A stretch of DNA of 39,401 bases from Rubrivivax sp. (GTDB lineage: Bacteria > Pseudomonadota > Gammaproteobacteria > Burkholderiales > Burkholderiaceae_C): NCBI GenBank assembly GCA_027483705.1, contig JAIXTY010000349.1:1-39401 (forward strand). The letters run 5' to 3'. Below, in pieces: positions 1-8,076 of this stretch (positions within the stretch are counted from its first letter, which is position 1; every line of letters begins with the position of its first letter). Below the pieces are notes generated by a model that saw nothing but the letters and a program-made list of their open reading frames with translations, was not told the DNA's origin and did no database searches. Both the position numbers and the translations under genes were made by a program.

Positions 1-1553
1 ACCTCGCGCGGGTACTTGTAGGGCGCAATCGTCTGCTTGACGAAGTCCTGCAGCGCGGTGGTCATGGCGGCGTCACCCGCGTGGCCGGGCTTCAGCACCA
101 CGAAGGCCTTGACGATCATGCCGCGGGCGTCGTCGGGCGCGCCCACCACGCCGCACTCGGCCACCGCCGGGTGCAGCAGCAGCGCCGCCTCCACCTCGGG
201 GCCGGCGATGTTGTAGCCGCCGGAGACGATCATGTCGTCGGTGCGCGCCTGGTAGACGAACTGGCCGTCGGCGGGGTCCACCAGGTAGGCGTCGCCGGTG
301 AGGTTCCAGCCGTTCTGCACGTACTGCGCCTGGCGGACGTCATCCAGGTACTTGCAGCCGGTGGGGCCCCTCACGGCCAGGCGGCCCACCTGGCCCGGCG
401 GCAGCTCGCGGCCGTCGTCGCCCAGGATCACGGCGCGGTAGCCCGGCACCGGCAGCCCGGTGGCGCCGCCGCGGGCCTGGTCTTCGCGCGCCGAGATGAA
501 GATGTGGAACATCTCGGTGGAGCCGATGCCGTCGATGATCTCCACGCCCGTGGCCTGCCGCCACAGCGTGCGCGTGGCCGCCGGCAGCGCCTCGCCGGCG
601 CTGACGCACTTGCGCAGCGTGGGCACCGGGTGCTGCGGCACCTGGGCCGCCATCGCGCGGTACGAGGTCGGCGCCGTCACGCAGACGGTGGCGCCGAAGC
701 GCTGGATGGCCGGCAGCAGCACGTCGGGCGAAGCCTTCTCCAGCAGCACCGTGCTGGCGCCCGCGGCCAGCGGAAACAGCAGCAGCCCGCCCAGGCCGAA
801 GGTGAAGGCCAGCGGCGGGCTGCCGATGAACACGTCGCGGGCCTCGGCACACAGCACGTGCGGCGGCCAGCAGGCGCAGGCGGCGATCAGGTCGCGGTGG
901 AAGTGCATCGCGCCCTTGGGCACGCCGGTGGTGCCGCTGGTGAAGGCCAGCAGCGCCACGTCGGTGGCGGCGGTGTCGACGGCGTCGAAGGCGGCCGGCG
1001 CCTCGGCAATCCAGGCATCCAGCTCGGCCGGCGCACCCGCCGGGCCGTACAGCGACACGGTGCGCAGGCTGGGGCACTGCGCCTGTGCGGCGGCCAGCTC
1101 GTCGGCCAGGCGCGCGTCGCACAGGGCGTGGCTGATCTGCGCCTTGTCGATGACGACGGCCAGCTCGCGCGCACGCAGCATCGGCATCGTGCCCACCGCG
1201 ATGCCGCCGGCCTTGATGACCGCCAGGAAGGCCACCGCCAGCATCGGCGTGTTGGCGCCGCGCAGCAGCACGCGGTTGCCGGGCACGACGCCCAGGCGCT
1301 GCACCAGCACCTGGGCGAGGCGGTTCACGCGCTCTTGCGTCTGGGCGTACGACCAGGCCACGCCGTCGCCCGCGAGGCAGGGCCGCGCGCCCCAGCCGCA
1401 CGCCACGGCGGCGTCCAGCAGCGCGGCGGTGGCGTTCAGGCGTGGCGGCAGCTGCAGTTCGGGCCCTTCGAACACGAACTCGGGCAGCGCCTCGGGCGGC
1501 GGCAGGCGCTCCAGCGCGAAGCGGTCGACGTGGGCACTCGGTTCGGCGGCCAT
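1..1553 (-). CDS. 2-aminobenzoate-CoA ligase / benzoate-CoA ligase family protein (3' end cut by window)
   Basis: An acyl-adenylate-forming enzyme that would activate an aromatic acid to its CoA thioester using ATP. About 517 codons are visible from ATG at 1553 and the frame stays open to the window edge, so only the last C-terminal residues are missing. The P-loop FTSGTTGVPKG lies near residues 204-214. The later motifs GSTEMFHIF, TGDAYLVDP and ARTDDMIVSGGYNIAGPEVE are those of the benzoate/2-aminobenzoate-CoA ligase group. It is divergent from kynB with a 60-bp gap. Kynureninase next door releases anthranilate, so 2-aminobenzoate is the natural substrate; this specificity is inferred from context, and benzoate or a related acid is possible. 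No Shine-Dalgarno is visible before the ATG, and a TTGACA box sits 29 nt upstream, compatible with a leaderless message. Confidence 0.85.
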   Translation of the reverse strand, partial: MAAEPSAHVDRFALERLPPPEALPEFVFEGPELQLPPRLNATAALLDAAVACGWGARPCLAGDGVAWSYAQTQERVNRLAQVLVQRLGVVPGNRVLLRGANTPMLAVAFLAVIKAGGIAVGTMPMLRARELAVVIDKAQISHALCDARLADELAAAQAQCPSLRTVSLYGPAGAPAELDAWIAEAPAAFDAVDTAATDVALLAFTSGTTGVPKGAMHFHRDLIAACACWPPHVLCAEARDVFIGSPPLAFTFGLGGLLLFPLAAGASTVLLEKASPDVLLPAIQRFGATVCVTAPTSYRAMAAQVPQHPVPTLRKCVSAGEALPAATRTLWRQATGVEIIDGIGSTEMFHIFISAREDQARGGATGLPVPGYRAVILGDDGRELPPGQVGRLAVRGPTGCKYLDDVRQAQYVQNGWNLTGDAYLVDPADGQFVYQARTDDMIVSGGYNIAGPEVEAALLLHPAVAECGVVGAPDDARGMIVKAFVVLKPGHAGDAAMTTALQDFVKQTIAPYKYPRE

Positions 1554-1558
1554 GAGGG

Positions 1559-1587
1559 ATGTTCGAAGCCCGGGCCGGCGGTGTCAA
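1559..1587 (-). promoter_or_regulatory. candidate promoter of the CoA ligase gene
   Basis: On the minus strand a perfect -35 hexamer TTGACA (1587-1582) is followed after 17 nt by GAACAT (1564-1559), a weak -10. The predicted transcription start falls at or next to the ATG at 1553, which has no Shine-Dalgarno, so the message may be leaderless. Pattern reading only. Confidence 0.4.
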
Positions 1588-1601
1588 CGCGGGGCCGCAC
1601 C

Positions 1602-1607
1602 TATGAT
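1602..1607 (+). promoter_or_regulatory. candidate -10 box of the kyn operon (leaderless start)
   Basis: TATGAT ends 6 nt before the kynB ATG at 1614, which places the expected transcription start at the A of the ATG. There is no Shine-Dalgarno in between. A partial -35, GTGTCA (1581-1586), sits 15 nt upstream and overlaps the TTGACA of the divergent gene, so the two promoters would share sequence and could be co-regulated. Confidence 0.4.
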
Positions 1608-1613
1608 CCCCGC

Positions 1614-2249
1614 ATGGTCGACCGCAAGCTCTGGGACATCTCGCCGCCGGTGGGGCCGGGTGCGCCGGTGTTCCCGGGCGACACGCCCTACACGCAGCAG
1701 TGGGTGGCGCGCATCGGCCCGGGCTGCCCGGTGAACGTGAGCACGCTCACGCTCAGCCCGCACACCGGCGCGCACGCCGACGCGCCGCTGCACTACGACG
1801 ACGCTGGTGCCGGCATTGGCGATGTGTCGCTGGAGCCGTACCTGGGCCGCTGCCGCGTCATCCACGCCATCGGCCGTGGGCCTCTGATCACGCCGGCCGA
1901 CCTGGCCCACGCGATGCCGGGCCTGCCGCCGCGGGTGCTGGTGCGTGTCTACGAACGCTTCCCGGCTGATCGTTTCGACGACGCCCTGCCCGCCTTCGCG
2001 CCCGCCACGCTGGAGGCGCTGGCCGATGCCGGCGTGCGGCTGGTGGGCATCGACAGCGCCAGCGTCGACCCCGCCAGCAGCAAGACGCTCGACGCCCACC
2101 AGGTGCTGCGCCGCCGCGGCCTGCGCGTGCTGGAGAACCTGTGCCTGGACGGCGTGCCCGAGGGCGACTATGAGCTCATCGCGCTGCCCTTGAGGCTGAC
2201 CGCCGCCTGCGCATCACCCGTGCGCGCCGTCCTGAGAGAACTTGCATGA
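1614..2249 (+). CDS. kynB: arylformamidase (kynurenine formamidase)
   Basis: Hydrolyses N-formylkynurenine to kynurenine and formate, step 2 of the kynurenine route from tryptophan. It has 211 residues, the usual size for bacterial KynB. The metal-binding motif of the cyclase/KynB family is present as [11 protein letters not shown], giving H50, H54, D56 and H60. The N-terminus ([20 protein letters not shown]) is typical of the family. The start is the first ATG after a TATGAT box; longer upstream reading in this frame runs antisense through the CoA ligase and is not coding. It is co-transcribed with kynU through an ATGA overlap and with kynA behind it. Confidence 0.95.
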   Translation: MVDRKLWDISPPVGPGAPVFPGDTPYTQQWVARIGPGCPVNVSTLTLSPHTGAHADAPLHYDDAGAGIGDVSLEPYLGRCRVIHAIGRGPLITPADLAHAMPGLPPRVLVRVYERFPADRFDDALPAFAPATLEALADAGVRLVGIDSASVDPASSKTLDAHQVLRRRGLRVLENLCLDGVPEGDYELIALPLRLTAACASPVRAVLRELA

Positions 2250-3493
2250 ACCGACAAGATGCCCTGGCGCTGGACGCCGCCGACCCGCTGGCCCCGCTGC
2301 GCGCGCAGTTCGACATCCCCGAGGGCCTGATCTACCTCGACGGCAACTCGCTGGGCGTGCTGCCGCGCGCCACCGCCGCGCGCGTGCAGCAGGTGGTGAC
2401 GCAGGAGTGGGGCCAGGGCCTCATCCGCAGCTGGAACAGCGCCGGCTGGATGGCGCTGCCGGCGCGCGTGGGCGACAAGATCGCGCGGCTGGTGGGCGCC
2501 GGGCCGGGCGAGCTGGTGGTGGCCGACTCGACCAGCGTGAACCTGTTCAAGGTGCTGGCGGCGGCCTTGCACATCGTCAAGCAGGACGCGCCGGCGCGCC
2601 GAGTGATCCTGAGCGAGCGCAGCAACTTCCCCACCGACCTCTACATCGCCGAGAGCCTGGCGCGCGAGCACGGCTTCGAGCTGGAGCTGGTGGAGCCGCA
2701 CGAGATCGGCACGCGGCTGGGCGCCGACACCGCCGTGCTGATGCTCACGCACGTGAACTACCGCACCGGCCGCATGCACGACATGGCCGCCGTCACGCAA
2801 CAGGCGCACGCCGCGGGCGCGCTGACGATCTGGGACCTGGCGCACAGCGCCGGCGCCGTGCCGGTGGACCTGACCGCCGCCAACGCCGACTTCGCCGTGG
2901 GCTGCGGCTACAAATACCTGAACGGCGGCCCCGGCGCGCCGGCCTTCGTGTGGGCGCACCCGCGGCACGTGGGCCGGTTCTGGCAGCCGCTGGCGGGCTG
3001 GATCGGCCACGCGGCGCCCTTCGAGTTCACACCCGGCTATCGGCCGGCGCCGGGGATTGCGCGCTACCAGTGCGGCACGCCGGCGGTGCTGAGCCTGGCG
3101 GCGCTGGAGTGCGGCGTCGACACCGTGCTGGCCGCTGAACCACTCGGCGGCATGGCCGCGCTGCGCGCCAAGAGCCAGGCGCTGACGCACCTGTTCGCCG
3201 AGCGCGTGTTGGCCACCTGCCCGCAACTCACCTTGGCCTCGCCACAGGCCGAGGCCGAACGCGGCAGCCAGGTCTGCTTCAGCCACCCGGACATCGGCTA
3301 TGCGGTGGTGCAGGCGCTCATCGCCCGCGGCGTGATCGGCGACTTCCGGGCGCCGGACATCCTGCGCTTCGGCTTCACGCCGCTGTACCTGCGCTACGTG
3401 GAGGCCTTCGACGCCGCCGAGCACCTGCGCGAGGTGCTCGAGCGCGACGAGTGGCGCCGTCCCGAGTTCAATCAGCGCCACGCCGTCACCTGA
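2246..3493 (+). CDS. kynU: kynureninase
   Basis: PLP-dependent enzyme that splits kynurenine into anthranilate and alanine. It has 415 residues, normal for the family. The Schiff-base lysine is K223 in [14 protein letters not shown], and the aspartate that contacts the pyridine nitrogen lies in [16 protein letters not shown]. The N-terminal substrate loop IYLDGNSLG is intact. Its ATG overlaps the kynB stop (ATGA), so translation is probably coupled. Its product, anthranilate, is the expected substrate of the divergent CoA ligase at 1-1553. Confidence 0.96.
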   Translation: MNRQDALALDAADPLAPLRAQFDIPEGLIYLDGNSLGVLPRATAARVQQVVTQEWGQGLIRSWNSAGWMALPARVGDKIARLVGAGPGELVVADSTSVNLFKVLAAALHIVKQDAPARRVILSERSNFPTDLYIAESLAREHGFELELVEPHEIGTRLGADTAVLMLTHVNYRTGRMHDMAAVTQQAHAAGALTIWDLAHSAGAVPVDLTAANADFAVGCGYKYLNGGPGAPAFVWAHPRHVGRFWQPLAGWIGHAAPFEFTPGYRPAPGIARYQCGTPAVLSLAALECGVDTVLAAEPLGGMAALRAKSQALTHLFAERVLATCPQLTLASPQAEAERGSQVCFSHPDIGYAVVQALIARGVIGDFRAPDILRFGFTPLYLRYVEAFDAAEHLREVLERDEWRRPEFNQRHAVT

Positions 3494-3504
3494 GGAGCCT
3501 GGCC

Positions 3505-4356
3505 ATGAGCGGCTGCCCCGTCCACGCCTCCGACGCATCCAGCGTCGACGGCGCCGAGCTCGATTTCGCCGGCCACATGAGCTACGGCGACTACCTGCAC
3601 CTCGACGCCGTGCTCACCGCGCAGCACCCGCTGAGCACCGCGCACGACGAGATGCTGTTCATCGTGCAGCACCAGACCAGCGAGCTGTGGATGAAGCTGA
3701 TGCTGCACGAGCTGGCCGCCGCCATCGCCGCCGTGGCCGCCGACAACCTGCCCGTGGCCTTCAAGATGCTGGCGCGGGTGAGCCGCATCATGGAGCAGCT
3801 GGTTCACGCCTGGGACGTGCTGGCCACGATGACGCCGCCCGAGTACAGCGCGATGCGCGAGTCGCTCGCCAAGAGCAGCGGCTTCCAGAGCTGGCAGTAC
3901 CGCTGCATCGAGTTCCGCCTGGGCAACAAGAACGCCGCGATGCGCCGGCCGCACGCGCACCGGCCGGACCTGCTGGCCATCGTCGACGCCGCCTACACGG
4001 CGCCCAGCCTGTACGACGAGTCGCTGCGCCTGCTGGCGCGCCGCGGCCTGCCGGTGCCGGCCAGCCACACCGAGCGCGACTGGACGCAGCCCTACGCCGA
4101 AAGCCGCGAGGTCGAGGCCGCGTGGCTGCAGGTGTACCGCGCGCCGCGCGAGCATTGGGACCTGTACCAGCTCGGCGAGGAACTCACCGATCTGGAAGAC
4201 GCCTTCCGCCTCTGGCGCTTTCGCCACGTCACGACCGTGGAGCGGGTCATCGGCTTCAAGCGCGGCACCGGCGGCACCGGTGGCGTGAGCTACCTGCGCA
4301 AGATGCTCGACGTGGTGCTGTTCCCCGAGATCTGGCGCCTGCGCACCGACCTCTGA
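3505..4356 (+). CDS. kynA: tryptophan 2,3-dioxygenase
   Basis: Haem enzyme that opens the indole ring of L-tryptophan to N-formylkynurenine, step 1 of the pathway. From ATG 3505 it has 283 residues, as in other bacterial enzymes. The signature [19 protein letters not shown] is near residues 52-70. The C-terminal haem ligand is H241 in [12 protein letters not shown], followed by the [11 protein letters not shown] loop that contacts the amino acid. The start is set by a strong GAGGAG Shine-Dalgarno (3492-3497), which overlaps the kynU stop, 7 nt before the ATG. It is third in the kynBUA operon, so the whole tryptophan-to-anthranilate route is here. Confidence 0.96.
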   Translation: MSGCPVHASDASSVDGAELDFAGHMSYGDYLHLDAVLTAQHPLSTAHDEMLFIVQHQTSELWMKLMLHELAAAIAAVAADNLPVAFKMLARVSRIMEQLVHAWDVLATMTPPEYSAMRESLAKSSGFQSWQYRCIEFRLGNKNAAMRRPHAHRPDLLAIVDAAYTAPSLYDESLRLLARRGLPVPASHTERDWTQPYAESREVEAAWLQVYRAPREHWDLYQLGEELTDLEDAFRLWRFRHVTTVERVIGFKRGTGGTGGVSYLRKMLDVVLFPEIWRLRTDL

Positions 4357-4373
4357 CTTCGACGAGAAACCCG

Positions 4374-5087
4374 ATGAAGAAGAACCTGCTTGCCAAGTTG
4401 CCGATCACGCAGCGCTGGCCCGCCCGCCACCCCACGCGCATCCAGCTCTACTCACTGCCCACGCCCAACGGCGTGAAGGTGTCGATCGCGCTGGAGGAAC
4501 TCGGCCTGCCCTACGAGGCCCACCGCGTGGACTTCGCGAAGAACGACCAGCTCACGCCCGAGTTCCTGTCGCTCAACCCGAACAACAAGATCCCGGCGCT
4601 CATCGACCCCGACGGCCCTGGCGGCGAGCCGCTGGCGCTGTGGGAATCGGGCGCCATCCTGATGTACCTGGCGGCCAAGACCGGCCGCTTGATCCCCGCC
4701 GACGCGGCTGCGCGCTGGCAGGCCACGCAATGGCTGATGTTCCAGATGGGCGGCGTCGGGCCCATGTTCGGCCAGCTCGGCTTCTTCCACAAGTTTGCTG
4801 GCAAGGACTACGAGGACAAGCGCCCGCGCGACCGCTACGTGGCCGAATCGCGCCGCCTGCTCGGCGTGCTGGATGCGCAGCTCAAGGGCCGCCACTGGCT
4901 GCTGGGCGATGAGCTGAGCATCGCCGACATCGCCGTCTTCCCCTGGGTGCGCAACCTCGTCGGCTTCTACGACGCGGGCGCGCTGGTGGGCTGGAGCGAC
5001 TTTGCCGAGGTGCAGCGCGTGCTCGCCGCGTTCGTGGCAAGGCCGGCCGTGCAGCGCGGGCTGCTGGTGCCCGCGGCGCCGACGTGA
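4374..5087 (+). CDS. glutathione S-transferase, Nu-class (YghU/YfcG-like)
   Basis: A 237-residue soluble glutathione transferase. The N-terminal thioredoxin fold carries LYSLPTPNGVKVSIALEEL (about residues 24-42), the hallmark of the YghU/YfcG group, which binds two glutathiones or glutathione disulfide and shows disulfide reductase or peroxidase activity. The ATP-independent GSH site motif ESGAILMYLA and the helical C-terminal domain with LSIADIAVFPWV are present. It begins 17 nt after kynA and is probably read with the kyn operon, but no known step of tryptophan breakdown needs it. Detoxification of a reactive by-product is a guess. Its stop overlaps the GTG of the next gene. Confidence 0.88.
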   Translation: MKKNLLAKLPITQRWPARHPTRIQLYSLPTPNGVKVSIALEELGLPYEAHRVDFAKNDQLTPEFLSLNPNNKIPALIDPDGPGGEPLALWESGAILMYLAAKTGRLIPADAAARWQATQWLMFQMGGVGPMFGQLGFFHKFAGKDYEDKRPRDRYVAESRRLLGVLDAQLKGRHWLLGDELSIADIAVFPWVRNLVGFYDAGALVGWSDFAEVQRVLAAFVARPAVQRGLLVPAAPT

Positions 5088-6463
5088 GCCGCGCGACACC
5101 CCGGCAGCGCGCACGCACGGCCCGCCCCCGCCTCGTCGACAGCCTCGTCGCGGCGGGGCCGCTGATGGTCGGCGGCCTCGTGCTGGCGCTGGTGCTGCTG
5201 CTGGGGCTGGCCTGGTGGGCGCTCGACCCCACGCCGACCAAGCGCCTGGTCATCGCCACCGGCCCCGAGCAGGGTGCCTATGTCGAGTTTGCCCGCCGCT
5301 ACAAGCCGCTGCTCGAGGCGCAAGGCGTGGCGGTGGAACTGCGCCCCAGCCAGGGCACGCGCCAGAACCTGCAGTGGCTGCGCGATCCGGCGTCGGGCGT
5401 GCAGGCGGCCTTCGTGCAGAGCGGCGTCGACGGCGACGACAGCGCCGACAGCGATGCCGCGCCCACGCTGCTGTCGCTGGGCAGTGTGGCGCCCGAGCCG
5501 CTGTGGCTGTTCTACCGCGAGGCCGCGGCGCGCACGCCGCCGACGCGGCTGTCCGAGCTCGAAGGCTGGCGCATACACACCGGCCCCGCCGGTGGCGGCA
5601 CCGGCACGCTGCTGCGCCGCCTGGCGGCCGCCAACGGCCTGACGACACCGCCCGTGCCGGCCGACCAGCGCGAGGCCGTGCACGCCGTGGTCGAGCTGGT
5701 GCAGGGCCGCATCGACGCGCTGGCCATGGTGTCGGCGGCCGACGCGCCGCTGGTGCAGTACCTGCTGCAATCGCCGGGCGTGAAGCTGTTCGACTTTGCG
5801 CAGAGCGAGGCCTACGCGCGCCGCTTCGCCTTCCTGACGCCGCAGCTGCTGCCACGCGGCGTGGTCGACCTCGCCACCGATCAACCGCCGGCCGACGTGC
5901 GCCTGGTGGCCGCCACCGCCTCGCTGGTGGTGCGGGCCGACCTGCACCCGGCGCTGCAGCAGCTGCTGGTGCAGACCGCGGGCGCGGTGCACGCCGGTGG
6001 CGGCTGGTTCGCGCGGCCGGGCGCCTACCCCAACCCCGAGGCCAGCGAGTTCCCGCTGTCGGACGAGGCCGCGCGCCACTACCGCAACGGCCCGCCGTGG
6101 CTGCAGCGCCACCTGCCGTTCTGGCTGGCGAACGTCGTCGACCGCATGTGGCTCGTGCTGCTGCCGCTGGTGGCGGTGCTGCTGCCGCTGTCGCGCGTGC
6201 TGCCGCCGCTCATCACGCTGCGGCTGCGTTCGCGCGTGTACCGCTGGTACGCGCACCTGCGTTCGCTCGAGGCCGAGCTCGACGGGCCGGGCGCCGACCT
6301 CGCGTCGCTCGCCGAGCGCCTGGACCAGCTGGACCGCCAGACCGAGAAGATCGGCGTGCCGCTGGCCTACGCCCACGAGCTGTACGACCTGCGCGCGCAC
6401 ATCCACGGCGTGCGCAAGCGGCTGGCGCAGCGCGTGGCCGGTGCTCAGCCCGCGGCGTCGTAG
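5084..6463 (+). CDS. TAXI-family TRAP-type solute-binding protein with two membrane anchors
   Basis: A 459-residue protein starting at GTG 5084, whose codon overlaps the GST stop (GTGA). Residues about 24-46 form a membrane anchor or uncleaved signal. The domain that follows (KRLVIATGPEQGAYVEFARRY) is the TAXI type of periplasmic binding protein, with the expected GGGTGTLLRRL segment. A second hydrophobic segment around residues 350-375 (MWLVLLPLVAVLLPLSRVLP) leads into a basic, charged cytoplasmic tail. No TRAP permease is adjacent, so it is an orphan binding protein; a sensory or partner-recruiting role is possible but unproven. The last 19 bp overlap the convergent DUF4287 gene. Confidence 0.85.
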   Translation: MSRATPRQRARTARPRLVDSLVAAGPLMVGGLVLALVLLLGLAWWALDPTPTKRLVIATGPEQGAYVEFARRYKPLLEAQGVAVELRPSQGTRQNLQWLRDPASGVQAAFVQSGVDGDDSADSDAAPTLLSLGSVAPEPLWLFYREAAARTPPTRLSELEGWRIHTGPAGGGTGTLLRRLAAANGLTTPPVPADQREAVHAVVELVQGRIDALAMVSAADAPLVQYLLQSPGVKLFDFAQSEAYARRFAFLTPQLLPRGVVDLATDQPPADVRLVAATASLVVRADLHPALQQLLVQTAGAVHAGGGWFARPGAYPNPEASEFPLSDEAARHYRNGPPWLQRHLPFWLANVVDRMWLVLLPLVAVLLPLSRVLPPLITLRLRSRVYRWYAHLRSLEAELDGPGADLASLAERLDQLDRQTEKIGVPLAYAHELYDLRAHIHGVRKRLAQRVAGAQPAAS

Positions 6464-7035
6464 GCGCGGCGCAGCCAGCCCACCAGCGCTGCATCGACCT
6501 CGGCCACGCTGCCAAGGCGCGTGGTGGCCTGGCACATGCCACCGGGTGGCACCGGCTTCAGGCGCGGATCGGCGGGCAGGTCCTTGGCGTTCAAGCCGAT
6601 CTCCACCAGCGCCTTCGTCGCCGGGCCCACCATCGCAAACTGCTTCTGGCGCCGCAGGCTGATGTAGCCCTTCTTCGGCGCCACCTCGAAGGCGCCGAAC
6701 GAGCGCACGGTGGCCATCACCGCGTCGTGCAGCGGGCGCAGGCCGGCCTTGGCGCCGGCGTAGATCTCGTCGAGCGGATCGCCCGCGGCTGCGGCCGGCG
6801 CGGGCGCGGAGCCTGGCCCGGTGCCGAGATCGGGCACGGGCTTGTCGACGAACAGGGCCACCGTGTTGGCGTCGCCATAGCCCAGGCCGAACTGCGCCAT
6901 CAGCCAGCTGCGGCGCTCGCCGTGCTTCTGCAGGCCGCTGGCAGCCAGCGCGGCATGCAGCTCGGCGATGGTCTTGCCGGTGCGGTCCTGGATGTTGCGC
7001 AGCTGCGTGTTCGTGGCGGCGACGGGGTCAGCCAT
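6445..7035 (-). CDS. DUF4287-DUF5655 protein
   Basis: A 196-residue soluble protein of two small domains of unknown biochemical role. The N-terminal domain (QDRTGKTIAELHAAL, then HGERRSWLMAQFGLGYGDA, residues about 14-55) matches the DUF4287 pattern. After an Ala/Pro-rich linker (about 70-85) the C-terminal domain (LRPLHDAVMATVRSFGAFEV, then KKGYISLRRQKQFAMV) matches DUF5655. It is last of a three-gene operon with the ArsR regulator and the SRPBCC protein and overlaps the SRPBCC gene by 8 nt. Its 3' end overlaps the convergent TAXI gene by 19 bp, so the two messages are antisense to each other there. Confidence 0.85.
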   Translation of the reverse strand: MADPVAATNTQLRNIQDRTGKTIAELHAALAASGLQKHGERRSWLMAQFGLGYGDANTVALFVDKPVPDLGTGPGSAPAPAAAAGDPLDEIYAGAKAGLRPLHDAVMATVRSFGAFEVAPKKGYISLRRQKQFAMVGPATKALVEIGLNAKDLPADPRLKPVPPGGMCQATTRLGSVAEVDAALVGWLRRAYDAAG

Positions 7036-7591
7036 GGGAGCCTCCGGGCGGTGCTTGGGGTCGAAGCGGCCAGTGTTCGCTGCGCGTGCGGGCCGGCAGC
7101 ACGAACTCCATCGCGTCGAACAGGCGGTAGATCAACCGGGTGCCTCGGCTCGGCCGTCCGGTCTCGCAGATGGCCTGCAGCGTGGCCAGGATGCGCGGGC
7201 CGCCGCTGGCCATGCTCTTCGACGTCTGGGTGCCGGCGGGCAGGTTGATGACGCGCAGCGTCACTTCCACGCCACCGGCCATCGGCTTGAGCTCGTAGCT
7301 GACGCGGCACACCGGGTCGTCGAACTGCGTGAAGCGGTGTGTGTGCACGAAGCGGTGCGGCGGCTCGAACACCTCGACGCAGCCATCGACGATGACGTGG
7401 CGGCCACTGCCCGTGCGCATCTGCATCGCCGTGCCTGGCTGCAGCGCGCCGGCGCTGTGCAGCCAGGCGTTGAAGATCGCGCCCTGGGCCTCGCCCTGCT
7501 TGGTGAGCTCGTGCCAGACGCGCTGGACGTCGGCCTTGATGAAGATGCGGAACACCGCATCGCCGCCTGCTGCCGGAGCCTCGTCACCCAT
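7028..7591 (-). CDS. SRPBCC (AHSA1/START-like) domain protein
   Basis: A 187-residue protein with the helix-grip fold of the SRPBCC superfamily: FRIFIKADVQRVWHELTK at the start, a central beta sheet (VIVDGCVEVFEPPHRFVHTH), and GGVEVTLRVINLP before the long C-terminal helix. Such proteins bind hydrophobic ligands in a cavity; the ligand here is unknown. It is the middle gene of the ArsR-SRPBCC-DUF4287 operon and overlaps both neighbours by 8 nt. ArsR-type regulators next to SRPBCC genes are a common pairing in proteobacteria. Confidence 0.85.
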   Translation of the reverse strand: MGDEAPAAGGDAVFRIFIKADVQRVWHELTKQGEAQGAIFNAWLHSAGALQPGTAMQMRTGSGRHVIVDGCVEVFEPPHRFVHTHRFTQFDDPVCRVSYELKPMAGGVEVTLRVINLPAGTQTSKSMASGGPRILATLQAICETGRPSRGTRLIYRLFDAMEFVLPARTRSEHWPLRPQAPPGGSHG

Positions 7592-8000
7592 GTCGCCGCA
7601 CCTTGGTCGGTGCGCTCGCAGGGCGCGACGGGAGGGCGCGCACCTCCGCCCCCTCGGCGCTGTACTTCAGCCGCGTCAGCTGCGCGGCCCAGTAGGCGCT
7701 GTACTCGGTGGTCCAGCGCTCGTGGATCAGTTGCAGCGGCGTCGGGTCGAACCACAGCCGCCGCTCGCGGCCCTCCTTGGCGGTGATCAGCAGCCCGCCC
7801 CGCTCCAACGCCGCCAGGTGCTTCATCACCGCGTGGCGGCCCAGTTCGCCGGCGAAGAACGCACAGACGCGGTTCACGTTGCAACCACCTTCGAGTTTGA
7901 GCAGATCGAGCATGCGCCGGCGCCAGGGCGAGCTGAGGGCGAAGAAGGTGGCATCGAGCTGGTCGTCCGCCATGGGTACATCGGGTTTATGTGCCTTCAT
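7584..8000 (-). CDS. ArsR-family winged-helix transcriptional regulator
   Basis: A 138-residue regulator from ATG 8000; a GTG two codons upstream (8006) is an alternative, as is the later Met that begins MADDQLDAT. The winged helix-turn-helix spans about residues 18-85: ATFFALSSPWRRRMLDLLK, then the recognition region RHAVMKHLAALERGGLL and the wing KEGRERRLWF. No cysteine metal site of the ArsR/SmtB kind is evident, so it belongs to the metal-free branch that pairs with SRPBCC genes. It is first in its operon and divergent from the aminopeptidase gene across 76 bp, where it may bind. Confidence 0.88.
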   Translation of the reverse strand: MKAHKPDVPMADDQLDATFFALSSPWRRRMLDLLKLEGGCNVNRVCAFFAGELGRHAVMKHLAALERGGLLITAKEGRERRLWFDPTPLQLIHERWTTEYSAYWAAQLTRLKYSAEGAEVRALPSRPASAPTKVRRHG

Positions 8001-8040
8001 GGTCACCTATTGCCGATGCGCGCGTCAAGGGGGCGACTCC

Positions 8041-8046
8041 TAGAAT
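8041..8046 (+). promoter_or_regulatory. candidate -10 box for the aminopeptidase P gene
   Basis: TAGAAT lies 30 nt before the ATG at 8077 in the 76-bp divergent region. I see no convincing -35 at the right distance. A GAGG (8064-8067) nine nucleotides before the ATG can serve as Shine-Dalgarno. Confidence 0.3.
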
Positions 8047-8076
8047 TCGCGCTTTCGCTTGCCGAGGCCACCGCCA

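Noticed and set aside
81..1613. Upstream extension of the kynB frame on the plus strand
   Set aside because: It is antisense to the CoA ligase, whose motifs are unmistakable; kynB begins at 1614 by family length.
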